From Dasypus novemcinctus (taxonomy: Eukaryota; Chordata; Mammalia; Cingulata; Dasypodidae), in NCBI RefSeq assembly GCF_030445035.2, contig NC_080695.1:1730545-1794544 (forward strand): a stretch of 64,000 nucleotides of DNA, read 5' to 3'. The notes under the pieces are model-generated. The model had not been told where the DNA came from. It did not search any database and saw only the letters and a list, made by a program, of their open reading frames with translations. Below are positions 1 through 11,800 of this stretch, in pieces (position 1 is the stretch's first letter; every line of letters starts with the position of its first letter). Made by a program: the position numbers and the translations under genes.

Positions 1-3000
1 CAGCCCACACCACCCCACCCTGCCTGGGGCCCAGGCACCAGGCGCCCCCGTTAGCAGCCGGGGTGGCCTGCGTCCCCATGTGGCCCGCCCCGAGTTGGGT
101 GCCCCGACCCACAACAGGGCGCTCACCAGCCTCAGCGGGTGGGGGGGCTCCAGCCGAACCGTGGACGCTGCAGAGGCAACAGGGGAGAGTGTCCGGAAGA
201 GTGCTGCCGGGCAGCAGGGCTGGGGGCGAAGGGTGGACACTTGCCTTCCCTCGGGCGTCCCCACGGGGGTGGCCAGAACGTCCCAGAGAAAGACAGTGTC
301 CCCCACGCTGAGGACCTGCCGCTGGTCAGGGGTGAAAGCCACACCGCGCACAGGCTCCGAGTGGCCGATGTACACCTGGGCGAGGGCAGTCGTCACTCCC
401 GGAGGCCGCGCGGGTGGCCCTGGGCTCGCCCTCCTCCCCTCTCCACCTCCGCTCCGTGCCTGCACCTGGCAGCCAGGGCCGGCCCGTGTCGGGTAGTCCC
501 ACACCCTGACGGCCCAGTCGCCGGCGGTCAGCAGGAAGCGGGCGTCCTCGCTGAGGGCCAGGGAGGAGCAGGCGGCGGGGCGGATGGCGGACAGCTGGAA
601 CGGAGCATGCTCGCGGGGCGGAACCAGGGCTGGGGCAAAGACCACCCCCAGAGGGAGCAAGCGGCCTCAGGGGCTTCCGACCTGCTTGGAGGCCCTGTGG
701 GGACAAGGGCCAGTTCCGCGGAAGGGGCGGGGTGGGCTGGCTGTGGCTCCAGGGCTCACCTCCCGGACCACACGGCCCGACTCGGCGTCCAGGACCAGAA
801 CTTGACCGGCAGACGTGGCCACCAGCAAGTGGCGGGTGGGCGCGGGGCTGAAGCAGATGGCCACGGCTGAGTCCAGGCTGCTGCCGGCTGCGTCCAGGGT
901 GCTGACGTTGACCCGCAGGAGCTAGAGACGAGGACAGCGCGGCCGCAGGGCTGAGGGGCGGTGCGGCCTCTGCCTGGGCGCCGCTCCCGCCTGGGGACCT
1001 GCCGTCGGCGAGAGCTGCTCGGGCACCGGCCGCGGGCTTGTGTGACCTCTAGGTGCTGCTGCTCTCCAAGGGCCAGGCCCTGCCCCCCAGCCCCCCAACC
1101 CCCACGGCCCCCACGGCCAGGCCCTGCCCCCCAGCCCCCACGGCCCCCACGGTCCCCACGGCCAGGTCCTGCCCCCCGGCCCCCACGGCCAGGCCCTGCC
1201 CCCCAGCCCCCACGGCCCCCACAGCCCCCACGGCCAGGTCCTGCCCCCCGGCCCCCCCGGCCCCCACGGCCAGGCCCTGCCCCCCAGCCCCCACGGCTCC
1301 CAGGGCCAGGCCCCCACGGTGCCCACCCTCCTGCCCGCCCTGCCCGGCAGGAACCTGGAGCTGATACAGCAGGGGCTCCAGCGACCCGCCCAGGCCCGAG
1401 CGACAGGTGCACCCGGCTGTACTCACCACATCCAGAGAAGCTGTGGCCACGACGGTTACTGTGTACTTGGAGGGGCCCACGAAGGCCAGCAAGTGGCTGT
1501 CCCCGCTGACGGCCAGGGTGTGGGGACTCGGCCCGGCCTCCTGGCTCACCATGTTCCCTGGCGGTGGCACAGGTGCGGGCAGGTGGCTGATGGGGAGGTC
1601 CAGAGGCCAGACTTCCTCCCGCCCACTCCCAGGTCCTCCCCGAGCAAAAGGTCACGACCCGGAAGTGATGCCCCATCCTGCCCCAACTGAGAAGAGCCAG
1701 CCGAGCATAAGGCACCCCACGTGGGCTGGCGGGGTGGCCTGGGGGGCCCAGCGGGCGCCTGACCTGCTGCACGGAGGACACAGCACCCGAGGGGGATGCA
1801 GTTGTACTGGGCCAGGCCGCCCTGAGAGCAGGAGCTGAACAGGAAGCGGCCATCGGGGGTGGCAGCCAGGCCCGTGACGGCTCCTCGATGACACCTGTGC
1901 CACACAGTGAAATGGCCGGGATTCTAAGACCTCTGTGCAGGAGACGGCCCCTCCTGGCCACTCCCCGCCCCGGGGCCCCACAGAACCTCTGCCGGCTTCC
2001 CCTCGGGGGGCTCTGGCCTGTGACCCCACCTGTGCTCCCCCAGGACGCCCAGGGTGTCGAGGCTGAAGGCGCGCAACACGCCGCTGCTGAAACCGCAGAA
2101 GAGGGCTTGCCCCGAGGGGTGGAAGGCGACCGCCTGCGGGGTCTCGTCGGGGGCCGCGAAGTCGTACAGCTGGGAGCAGGGGCCGAGACGGGCGTGAAGG
2201 GACCAGGGCGGGGGCGGCGGCAGCCGCGCAAGGCTGGACATGCTGCAGCCCTGGCTGGACGCCCCGCCCAGGAACACCCGCTCCCTGCACGGGTCCCCGA
2301 CCCCCCATGCCCCAGCGGCCCCCCACCTGCTGCAGGGTCGCCAGGTCCCAGACGCGGACGGACGCGTCCTGGGACACGGTGGCCAGCTGGCCGCGGCTCC
2401 GCTCGGTGGCAAAGGCCAGTACGGGACCGGCGTGGGCGCGGGCCAGCACGCTGTACTCCCGGGCGGGGACATCCAGGAAACCCAGCTGGCCCGCGGAGGT
2501 GGTGGACAGCACCCGCAGGCCATCGGGGCTGACGCGGACCCAGCCGACGGGCCCCTCGTGCTCTGCGGGGAGGGCGGGCTCAGACCGGAGGCGCTGGCGG
2601 GATGCATCCTTGCCACTCAGGGTGTGGGCCACAGCTGGGGAACCCCTGCTTGGGCCGCCCCGAGGGGCCGGGTGAACCTGTAGCTAGGACAGGGCCCTCG
2701 GTGCCACACCTGCCTCCAGGAGCACCGAGGAGAAGTCCAGGGGCCAAAGGCGCAGGTAGCCGTCCTCGGACCCCACGGCGCACACACCGCGGGCCACACT
2801 CAGGCTGCTGACGGGGACGCCGGGGCCTGTGGGAACGCAGGGGCAGCGTTGCAGCCTGGCCTGGACCCCAGGTCCCCGTCCCCGGCCTCCCACCCACCTG
2901 AACTGAAGGGCGGCTTCTGTGGGGGAGGCCCGCCAGGGGGCTGGGCGGGCAGAAGGCGGCGGGCACGGCGCACGGCTAGACGCTGGCAGTCGATCTCCAG

Positions 3001-6000
3001 GACGTGGCCGCTGCGGCTGCACACGAGGCTGCCAGTGGGGCGGTGAGGTGGGGTCCTGGGGACACAGCAGGGTTGGGGGTGGGGGGGGGCGCGGGGTGGG
3101 CCTTACAGTGCGGGGGCTAAGGGCGCCTGCTGGCCATCCTGGCTCCGCTCGAAGGCCAGGCCCGTGAAGTCCAGTGCGTGGTGCTCTCCCAGGTCCACGG
3201 GGCAAGAGCGCAGGCCCCCACCGCGCAGCCGCCACAGCCGCACACTGCCCCGGCCGCATGACACCATCCTGTGGGGTGGGCGCAGATGACTACGGGCCGC
3301 CCCGCCCCAGCCGGTGAGACGCCGCAGGAGCAGGGGGTGCCCGGGGAGGGTGGCACGCCACTCCACCTGGTGTCATCGAAGAAGGCCACCTCAAACGCCT
3401 GGACGTCCGCGTCAGTATACGCCTTGGCAAGGACGGCCACCTCGCCGCCGTGGCCCACCCGGCCCGTGCTCCACGCCACCACCATCTGCAACAGAGCCAC
3501 TGAGCGCCTGGCGCACGAGCCCGCTCCATACCAGCCTGCACCATCCTGGCACCGGGGTCTCGCCCCGTGACCTGGTGGGTGCCAGGGGAGGACAGGGCCC
3601 GAGCCCGCGAGACCACAGCTTCTCCTGCAGACACCAGCGCACATGCTCGGGCCGGCTCACGCCTTGGAGCCGAGCCCTGTGCTGTCGGGGACGTGGCTGG
3701 CGCCGGCCTGGCATTCACAGACCCACGGGGACGAGCGCCGTGCTGTGCGCAGGGACAAGGTGGCCCGGGCCCGGGAGGCTGGCGGCCCACAGGAGGGGCC
3801 GCCCGTGCTCTCAGCACGCAGACCCATGCCAGCCTCAGGATGCTGCCGGGCAAAGAGCCCTGCCGCCCACGGGGCAGCGACGGGGCAGCCGCTGTGAGGA
3901 CGCGGCAGCAACTTGAGCACCGACCTAAGACCCAGACACGGCGTGAGAGGAAGCAAAGAGAGCATCAGAAGCTGGAGGCATCCCACAGCCTGTGACCGGG
4001 ATGGGATGAGGGCAGCACAGAGAGCCAGGGCGGGCCACGGCGGAGGCCATCACGCTCCCGGAGAGCAGGGGGGCAGCGGTCAGCACCTCCCGCGTGGCTT
4101 GGTGCCCTTGGCGTGGAGGACACGGCTCACTTCCGAGAGCAGGGGTGAGCGGGCGGGCCTGGCCAGGGCCCCGGGCCCTGGGGAGCCTCACCGTCCGCCC
4201 GTGGCTGTCCCTGCCAACACCGCAGAGCACCGTCCCGCTGCTGGAGAAGCTGCAGGGGCAGAGTGTGCGGTCAGTGCGTGCCCAGACGGCCCTGTGCCCT
4301 CCCGGAACCCACACCCACCTGAGCAAGCCAATGGAGTGCACGGGGCTCCTGAACAGGGACAGGCACGTGCCCGCCCCAAAGTCCCACAGCCGCAGCATGC
4401 TCGGGGGCTGCACCTGCGCCGAGGCCAGCAGCGAGCTGCGCTCGTCCAGGGCCAGGCTCGAGACCTGGGGGGGCACAGCTTCAGGGCCAAGGTCACAGCT
4501 CCGGCCCGGCCCCGGCCCGGCCCGGCCCACCCACCTTGTCCGTGTGGCCAAGGAAGAAGCGCTGTTCCCTGGTCTCGACGTGCAGAGCGATGATGACGGC
4601 ATGGCAGGGGTACACAACTGCAGCCCCATCCTGGGTCCACAGGGCCTGCCACGCGGGACATGGCGGCCACCTCAGGGGCGGTGGAGGTGGAGGGTCAGGG
4701 CCTGGGGCCATCTGCCTGGCAGGGGCTCTACGAGACTCAAGTGGCCAGGGCAGATGCTGGGCTGAGGGATGCTGGGGAAGCCCCTGGAAGCACTTTGAAT
4801 AACAAAGACCAGTCCTTCCAGCCCACTGGCGGGTAAGCGTCAGCCTTGGGACACAGAGGCACTAGTGAATTAAGACGGCATCTGCTCGGGTGGGCCTGTG
4901 CATGCCAGAGCGGGGCACGAACGGGTGTCCGAGGCCCTGAAGGAAAGCTCCCCGTTGCCCGCCAGCCAGAGCCCCCAGGAGCTGGGCACAGGTGGCCCCC
5001 GGGCCCTCACCCATCTGGTGCTGTGGCCACCGAAGCCAATGACGCCCTTGAGCTTCAGGACAGGGTCTGGCAGGAAACCCTGAAACAGGCCGGCTCTCAG
5101 AGAACACCCAGGGCAGCCAGCCCAGCCCTGGCCCCGGCCTGCAGCCAATCCTAGCCTCCCAAGCAAGCCCGTGCCCACCGTTCCAGGGCAGGACGCGGAC
5201 TCCAGGGACAAAGGAGCCCTTGGGCTGGGCAGGCCTTCGGGTTGGGGGCTGCCCCGGGGCTGCCCCTTACCTTCTGTGGAGAGGGTTTCTTGCTCAGAGG
5301 TACCTGCTGCCTGCCTTGCTTCCTGCCAGGAGGCTGGAGAAGGGCCTTGGTCAGGGGACGAGGACCCAGGCCCCCAAGGACCCGCCCAAGTGCTCTGGTG
5401 GCCCCCCCACACTTGCCCAGGCCCCGCCCCCACACAAGGCCCCGCCCAGGCGCTCCTGGAGGCCCCATTCACACCCGCCCAGCCCCCCAGGCCCCAGCCC
5501 CAGTGAGCGCAGCACTCACCTCGCACACACCGTCCTCCCGGGCCTCGGGCTCCACGGCTGGGCTGGGGGCAAACCTGTGGACGCCCTTGCCGGTCGCCTG
5601 CCTGTCAGGGAACTGCGCCCAGGCCAGGGGCACCCGGCCGCAGCCTCCAGGGCCACCTACACGAGAGCCCTCCGAGCCCCGGCAGGCCAGGCTGCCTTCA
5701 GAAGGGGGCCTCGGGACCTCAGGGGCCCAGAGGGGCTGCAGGGGTGGAGCATCACCAGCATCGGGGCCACCGCGCCCGGCCCCGTCTCCGGGGACCTGGG
5801 GGGCACTCACAGCCACGGGGCTGGATATCCGGACCCCCGAAGACGCTCTGTTCGGTACTTGTTTGCGGACGGCCACTGGACGCAGGAGGGCTGCAATGGC
5901 ACACGGGGCTGCAGTGCCAGCTGGCCCCACTTGCTTGCACTGAGCGGCTGCCCCCACTCTGCCCCGCAGCCATGGCCCCTCAAAGCAGCATGGCCACGGG

Positions 6001-7895
6001 AGACATCCGCCCCCACCCTGCCCAGCCCCGGCGACCCCACGTGCAGACTTCCCACGGTCGCAGGCCAATGTGGGCACTGGCCCTGACCCGTGCCCACCCC
6101 GCGGGATCACCTTCCGGAAGGCAGAACCGAGGACTCCCCATCCTCCCTGACCCACCTGCCCCGGGAGGGCTGCAGCTCCTCGGGACCAGCTCGGGAGCTT
6201 TGGAGCCGTCACCTGGGAACCTCAATGAGGCAGGGCAGACAAGGGTGAGATGCCCCCTGGCCCTGCCCCCCGGAGCCCCTGCCCCCCAACTTGGCCCTCC
6301 CTCCCCCCCCACCTCAGGATGGGCAGCCGCTCACCGGATATGGACGTAGCGGTCATGCCAGCGTTCCCCCTTTGGCACTGGGAACCCCATCTCTCGTGGA
6401 ATGGGGGTGACGGCCAACTTTCTCCTCCTGGCCTCAGTAACAGTGACGGCTGATGGCAGGGGTGGGGGGAATGCCTCAGGTCAAGAAAAGTCTGTCCAAC
6501 CCTCTTTAGCCCCCCAGACAAGACCCTAGCCCAGGTGCCACCAGGGCACCACCGGGCCGGCTGCCGCCTGCCAACAGGAACACCTCAGGAGCCAGGCCTG
6601 CGGCTCTTGTGGGGTGGCTCTGGCCTCCGGCTACGCCCGCCCAGCCAGGGCCCAGCAGGGCACGGCGTGGGCACTGCCCCCAGGCGCGGGCCTCGGGGCC
6701 TCACCGGGGTCGAAGCTGAGATCGCTTGTGTAGAGGTTCCTGACCAGCAGGTTGGCGCAGAGCCTGACGCTCTTGAGGTGGCCGTAGCGCCGGTTCAGGT
6801 AGATGAGAAGGATGTCGAGCAAGTCCAGCTGCAGGCAGGTCCAGCGGACACCAGGGGGGGCCGCCTCCCCCAGCTCTGCAGGACCGGTGCCCAGGGTCAG
6901 GACCCCTCTCCCCACCAGCCCTGACCACCCAGCCCTGCCGCGGAGCCGCTCCCCGGGCTGCACGGGAGTCCAGGGCCTGCAGCCGGGCCCCCCTTGCCCC
7001 CAAGCTGCCCCCTCCTGGACCGTCGTCCCCATCTCGCCAGTACCTTGCCCGGACGGCCGGGCCTCACAGACGAAGGGAAACTGGAGCCACGTGGCCGTGG
7101 ACTTGAACTCCTTGAAGAGGCTGGAGAAGGACACGCGGATGACCTGGCTGTCCTGGAAAGACGGAACAGGGCATGAGGAGGCAGCGGCAGCAGCGCCAGG
7201 CCACGCTGGGCCCCCGCGCCCCCCGCCGGGCCCCTGTGGCACCTCAGTGGACACGTCCAGGTGGATGACGAAGTGCTTGGTGGGCAGGGGCCTGAAGAGC
7301 ACGTACAGGTACCGCCCGGTCAGCCCCAGGGACTGGGTGCTGGTCTTGGGGAGCTGGATGTAGTTGCCCGCAGAGACGGAGCCGCGAATGCGGTAGACCG
7401 TGCTCTTCAGGGTACGGTCCTGCAAGGGGAGCAGGCGTTGGCTGGGCGGGGGCGGGGGCGCCGCGCCAGGCCCGGGAGCGGAACCCCCGGTGGGGGGTCG
7501 TTACCCCGGGGGGGGGGGGGGGGGGGGGAGGCGCGGAGGGCCGGCCTCCTCCCCGGGCCTTGCCGTACCATGACGGCGGCCACGTCGCCCTCCTTGGTGG
7601 AGCGCTTCCACTCGTCCACCCTGAAGTGCCTGAAGACGTTGAGGAACGGGTGCTGCCACGCTGGGGGGCGGAGGAGGCGCGGTGGGCGCGGGCCGGGTCC
7701 CGGGGACCCGGGCTGTCCGTGCGACAGCCACCGCCACAGCGCAGCCTCCCGCGAAGCCACGGGCAGGGGCGCCGCGAGGGCCTGGGGGTCGCGGGGCAGG
7801 CGCGCGGCGGGAGGGACCCCGGCTCGGGGGAGGGCGCAGCGCCGCCCGCGCCCCCCGCGCCCCCGGCCCCGCCGCGCGCCGCTACCTCGGGCCAT
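1..7895 (-). CDS. WDR90: WDR90 (POC16), 5' 25 coding exons; 3' part outside window
   Basis: Microtubule-binding centriole wall protein with an N-terminal CFAP20-like (DUF667) domain followed by many WD40 repeats; the family is known for centriole inner-scaffold integrity and ciliogenesis. The start codon is 7895-7893 and the protein opens MARAWQHPFLNVFRHFRVDE. Coding exons (high to low): 7895-7886, 7660-7569, 7419-7243, 7152-7044, 6875-6705, 6449-6335, 6220-6111, 5875-5811, 5735-5520, 5303-5271, 5079-5011, 4645-4535, 4464-4319, 4249-4192, 3485-3367, 3268-3107, 3028-2898, 2826-2710, 2562-2327, 2169-2030, 1894-1764, 1557-1427, 921-760, 594-466 and 375 to about 127. All have GT-AG ends and the phases I checked join without a stop. 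WD signatures such as RVWDLATLQQ, VRLWRLRG and VFLWDVLA are visible. Human WDR90 is about 1750 residues, so roughly 40% is missing beyond base 1. The linker exons at 5.2-6.2 kb are poorly conserved and least certain, as is the end of the last exon. Confidence 0.96.
1077..1316. repeat. C-rich minisatellite in a WDR90 intron
   Basis: About nine imperfect copies of a 24-30 bp unit with the core ccccacggccaggccctgcc, inside the 505-bp intron between exons 1557-1427 and 921-760. The array leaves about 110 bp to the upstream donor and 155 bp to the downstream acceptor. It gives long spurious open frames on both strands. Confidence 0.85.
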
Positions 7896-8330
7896 GGCGC
7901 CGCCGCTCGAGCTTCCCGCCGCCGCCGCCGCGCGCCCCACGCAGGGCACGCAGCGCGGCGCCTGGCAACGCGCCTAGCAACGGCCGACGGCGGCCGTGAC
8001 GTCACTTCCGCCGCCGGGGCGGGGCCCGCCGTGCGCGTGCGCGGGGCTCTGCAGTGTGAGCGCCCCCGCGGCTGCTCCGGGCCGGGATCGCCTCGGCTCA
8101 GGTTCCCGCGCAGACGCCGGGCCGGCGGGCCGCGGGGCCGGGGAAGCCTCCCCACCGTCTCGGGGCCCGAATGAAGCCCACCCCGCCCGGCGTTCGCGGC
8201 GCCGCACTCGGCCGGGCCTCCCGGCCGGCCGCCCCTCGTGTGGGCAGGGCGGGGAGCAGGGCCGAGCCAGGCCCCGCTGGAACCCCACCCCAGGCGGCCG
8301 GGGTCTTCACCGCCCCAGAGCGGCCTCTTC
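7600..8330 (-). promoter_or_regulatory. CpG-rich promoter region of WDR90
   Basis: Dense CpG, GC-box-like GGGCGG stretches and no TATA box around the first coding exon (ATG at 7895). The block around 7980-8060 contains typical CpG-island promoter sequence. Extent is judged by eye. The MCRIP2 polyadenylation signal lies only about 300 bp upstream in the same orientation, so the two genes are tightly spaced. Confidence 0.6.
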
Positions 8331-8617
8331 TCCCCCCAGGACCGGTGGGGACGTCTTTGCCCAGTGTCCGGCGGTGGCTCGGAGGTCTGGCTCAGGCCCC
8401 AGGCGAGACCAGCAAGGAGGGCAGGCAGGAGGCGAGGCGGTGGTCGGCGGGCTGGGGTCCGCCCGCTTCGAAGCGAGCGGCAGCGCGCCCGCCCTTCTCT
8501 CTGCCAGGCCCTGCAAGGGTGGTGTGGGGCTACAAGGGGAGGCCGGGACACGAGGACCACCCCGACTCCCCATGCAAACGCAAAGGAAAGGCCACTCAGA
8601 ATGGGCAGTTTCTCCAC

Positions 8618-8623
8618 TTTATT
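8618..8623 (-). terminator. MCRIP2 polyadenylation signal
   Basis: AATAAA on the minus strand (tttatt on plus), about 250 bp past the MCRIP2 stop codon at 8877-8875. It is the only canonical signal in this interval. Confidence 0.75.
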
Positions 8624-8874
8624 AGACTGCAGCTCCTCCCTGCTGCCCCAAGGGGTGGCCCGGGCACAGTGGGCAGGGTTGAGGTCAGACAAGTTCAGCT
8701 CCTCGCCCCGGCAGCCTGGAACAGTCGGGCTGAGGCAAAAGTCCAAGTGCTGGCACTTCAGGTGTGGCGGGCACCCGCAAAGCCCAAGGCAGAGCAGGGC
8801 CTGCTCTGGAGGGCTGAGGGTCCGGCGGGGGACGGGCCAGGCCCAGCACAGGCTACATTCCTTCGAGGCAGCGG

Positions 8875-11800
8875 CTACGAGCAGTTGATGATTCTAGCCA
8901 AGAACTGCTGTGCCCACCATTCGTCCAGGTCGATGGGCACGAAGTCTGGGGGGGGGGGGTGAAAAGAGGGCTGGACAGTAAGGCCACCTCCCAGTGGTCA
9001 GTGTCCCTGTGCTTGAGGCTGGCCACCAACCCCGAGCTTGGACCCCGAGTATGGCAGAGGGGGCAGGGGCGCTCACCCTGCAGTCGGGGGTCGGGGGTCT
9101 TCTCCGTGTACTGCACGGCCCTTGGCCCGCTCTCCCCGGCTGGGCTGCCGTCCAGCTGCTGCTCCACCTGCTGCCAGGCTGTGTGGGGAGAGCGCGGGTC
9201 AGGCCGAGCCAGTGCCCCACCTCCCCACTCCCGACCTGGACACGCGGGCCACCCTCAACCCCACCCCCAGCCCAGCACCGTGAGTGGGTGGCCTGCTCTG
9301 TGGTCGCAGGACCAGAGGACACAGAGCCAAGCAAAGTTCCAGCCCTCCAGCTGCCGGGGCGTCCGCTCGCAGCGGGACCCGGCAGCCTGGGCCACTACCC
9401 CTTTGGCCCCCCTCTCTCTACCTTTGGACACAAATCGGACGTTCTCCTCGTGGGCCAATGTGTAGGTCTCCTGGGCCACCTCGAGGGTTGGGGATGTGGC
9501 GGGGGGCCGCCGGCCGTTCACCCGGTTGAACACAAGTCTGGGCCCTGGGCTGTGGGAACGGGGAGAAGGTCGGCCACAGCCCCGGGCCCAGGTACAGCCT
9601 GACAGAGCCCCGAGGACAGCTCGTGCAAGGCCCACGGCCCAAGGCCGTGCCCGGGAGCGTCTGAACCTCAGAGCTGGTGCCCCTGCACCCCTGGCGGTGG
9701 CCAAGTGCCTGAAGGCCCCAGCCCCCCAGGCTCAGCTCTCACCGGCCAAGGTGAGTGGCCCCGGGCCAGGGAGGGGCTGCCAGCGCAGGGTAGGGCTCCC
9801 TCTGCAAGCTCCTCCCCATGGGCCAAGGGTCTGGCGACACCCGCACACCCTGGCCCCTGCTGCTCCATGCCTCCCTCGCTCACCCTGGCCCCACTCCACC
9901 CGGCGGGCACAGTTAGCCCGGAGAAGCGTCTCCATTGTGCAGAAGGAAGGAGCCGGCCAGGGCCCGGCCTGCCCTCGCCCAGCCCTACTCCCGGCTCCCC
10001 CCAGGTCCGTGGGGAACGAGCACCAAGGGAGGCTCGTGATTTCTGGCAGAAAAGCGCCGAATGCCAGGGCGACCGTGCCTGGTACCTGCTCCTCACGAGC
10101 CCGAGGTGCGGCGCTTTTGCCCGCCGGGCAGGAGCGAGAGGCTCTGGGAACTCTGGGGGAGGTGTCCCCCTTCCAGGGCGGTGCCAGGGTCAGCTGGCCC
10201 AGGCGGCAAGGGGCTGCCCCATTGGCAGAGCCGGCCGGCCCCCGCGCCCAGCCCGGGTCGAGGAGCCGTGGGGGGAGCAGGGCCGCACCTACGGCAGGGT
10301 GGGAGCTGGCTCCGGGCTGCACATGCCGCTCTGCCAGGGCACTCGAGGTCCCCGGCCGGCCGGCCTTCCTGGCTCAGGTCCCCACCGCCGGGCGCGCGCA
10401 AGCCGCTCTGGGTTCCTCCTCAGGTGAGAGGGCACTAAAATAGAGAGGAGCGTCTTGAGGGGCACGAGGGTCGAGCTGGCCGCCAGGGAGCCGGAAGTGT
10501 GCAGGCGGAGAAAGGAAAGGGGGTGCACCACTGGCGCCCGATAATCAGGTGGTGCAGAGGGTGAACTCAGCCCCGGGGGGCCGCAGGCGCCGGCCAAGCT
10601 CGGATGTTAAGTTTGACGTGAAAGGGAAGGAAAGCCTGGCTCAGGGCTGCAAATTCAGGGGGCCATGGGGGCTGGATGTGACCCCAGGTCAGGGGGTGTG
10701 GATGGAGGCACCAGGCCTGTTCTGTGGAGAAGGCTCAAGCCGGGGGTTTGCCTGCTCCCTGCAGCCAGCTGGGCCCAAGAGCAAAGTGGCCTGTCCAAGG
10801 CCACCGCGCCACCCTTCAGTGACCACCTCTGACCCCAGAGGCCCCAGCCCAACACCAGGGTCAGCCCCCCGCTCTGGGCACCTGGAGGCCACTGGACCCT
10901 CTCCCCAGACCTGTACCCCACTTTCACCCCGATCCCCACCCTGCCCCCCTCCAGGGCTTGGCCCCAGTGTTTCCTTGANNNNNNNNNNNNNNNNNNNNNN
11001 NNNNNNNNNNNNNNNNNNNNNNNNNNNNNNNNNNNNNNNNNNNNNNNNNNNNNNNNNNNNNNNNNNNNNNNNNNNNNNNNNNNNNNNNNNNNNNNNNNNN
11101 NNNNNNNNNNNNNNNNNNNNNNNNNNNNNNNNNNNNNNNNNNNNNNNNNNNNNNNNNNNNNNNNNNNNNNNNNNNNNNNNNNNNNNNNNNNNNNNNNNNN
11201 NNNNNNNNNNNNNNNNNNNNNNNNNNNNNNNNNNNNNNNNNNNNNNNNNNNNNNNNNNNNNNNNNNNNNNNNNNNNNNNNNNNNNNNNNNNNNNNNNNNN
11301 NNNNNNNNNNNNNNNNNNNNNNNNNNNNNNNNNNNNNNNNNNNNNNNNNNNNNNNNNNNNNNNNNNNNNNNNNNNNNNNNNNNNNNNNNNNNNNNNNNNN
11401 NNNNNNNNNNNNNNNNNNNNNNNNNNNNNNNNNNNNNNNNNNNNNNNNNNNNNNNNNNNNNNNNNNNNNNNNNNNNNNCTCCCCCACTTTTTTGCTAACC
11501 CCGATCCCCACCCTGCCCCCTCCAGGGCTTGGCCCCAGTGTTTCCTTGCCACCCTCTGCTGCAGGACCTCATGGCCTGTTTTATCTTCTTCCCAACACCT
11601 GCCCAGGAGGGCGAGCTCACCAGGGGCACAGCCTCATCGGGCCCAGCCCCAGTCAACTGGGCGCAGCGGCCACAGGTGGGGGCAGGGCTGGGACCCAGAC
11701 TCCCCCAGGCCGGAGCCCAGCCAGAGCGCAGGTGGCCGGAGGGGTGGGATGAGAAGGCAGGCGGTGGAGTGACAGGGTGGGAAGTGGGGGGGGATTCCAG

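Noticed and set aside
756-2231. Minus-strand open frame of 491 codons over WDR90
   Set aside because: Runs through several WDR90 exons in the wrong frame and through an intronic minisatellite.
10549-11772. Plus-strand open frame of 407 codons
   Set aside because: Open only because it crosses 500 N bases; the flanking residues match no family.
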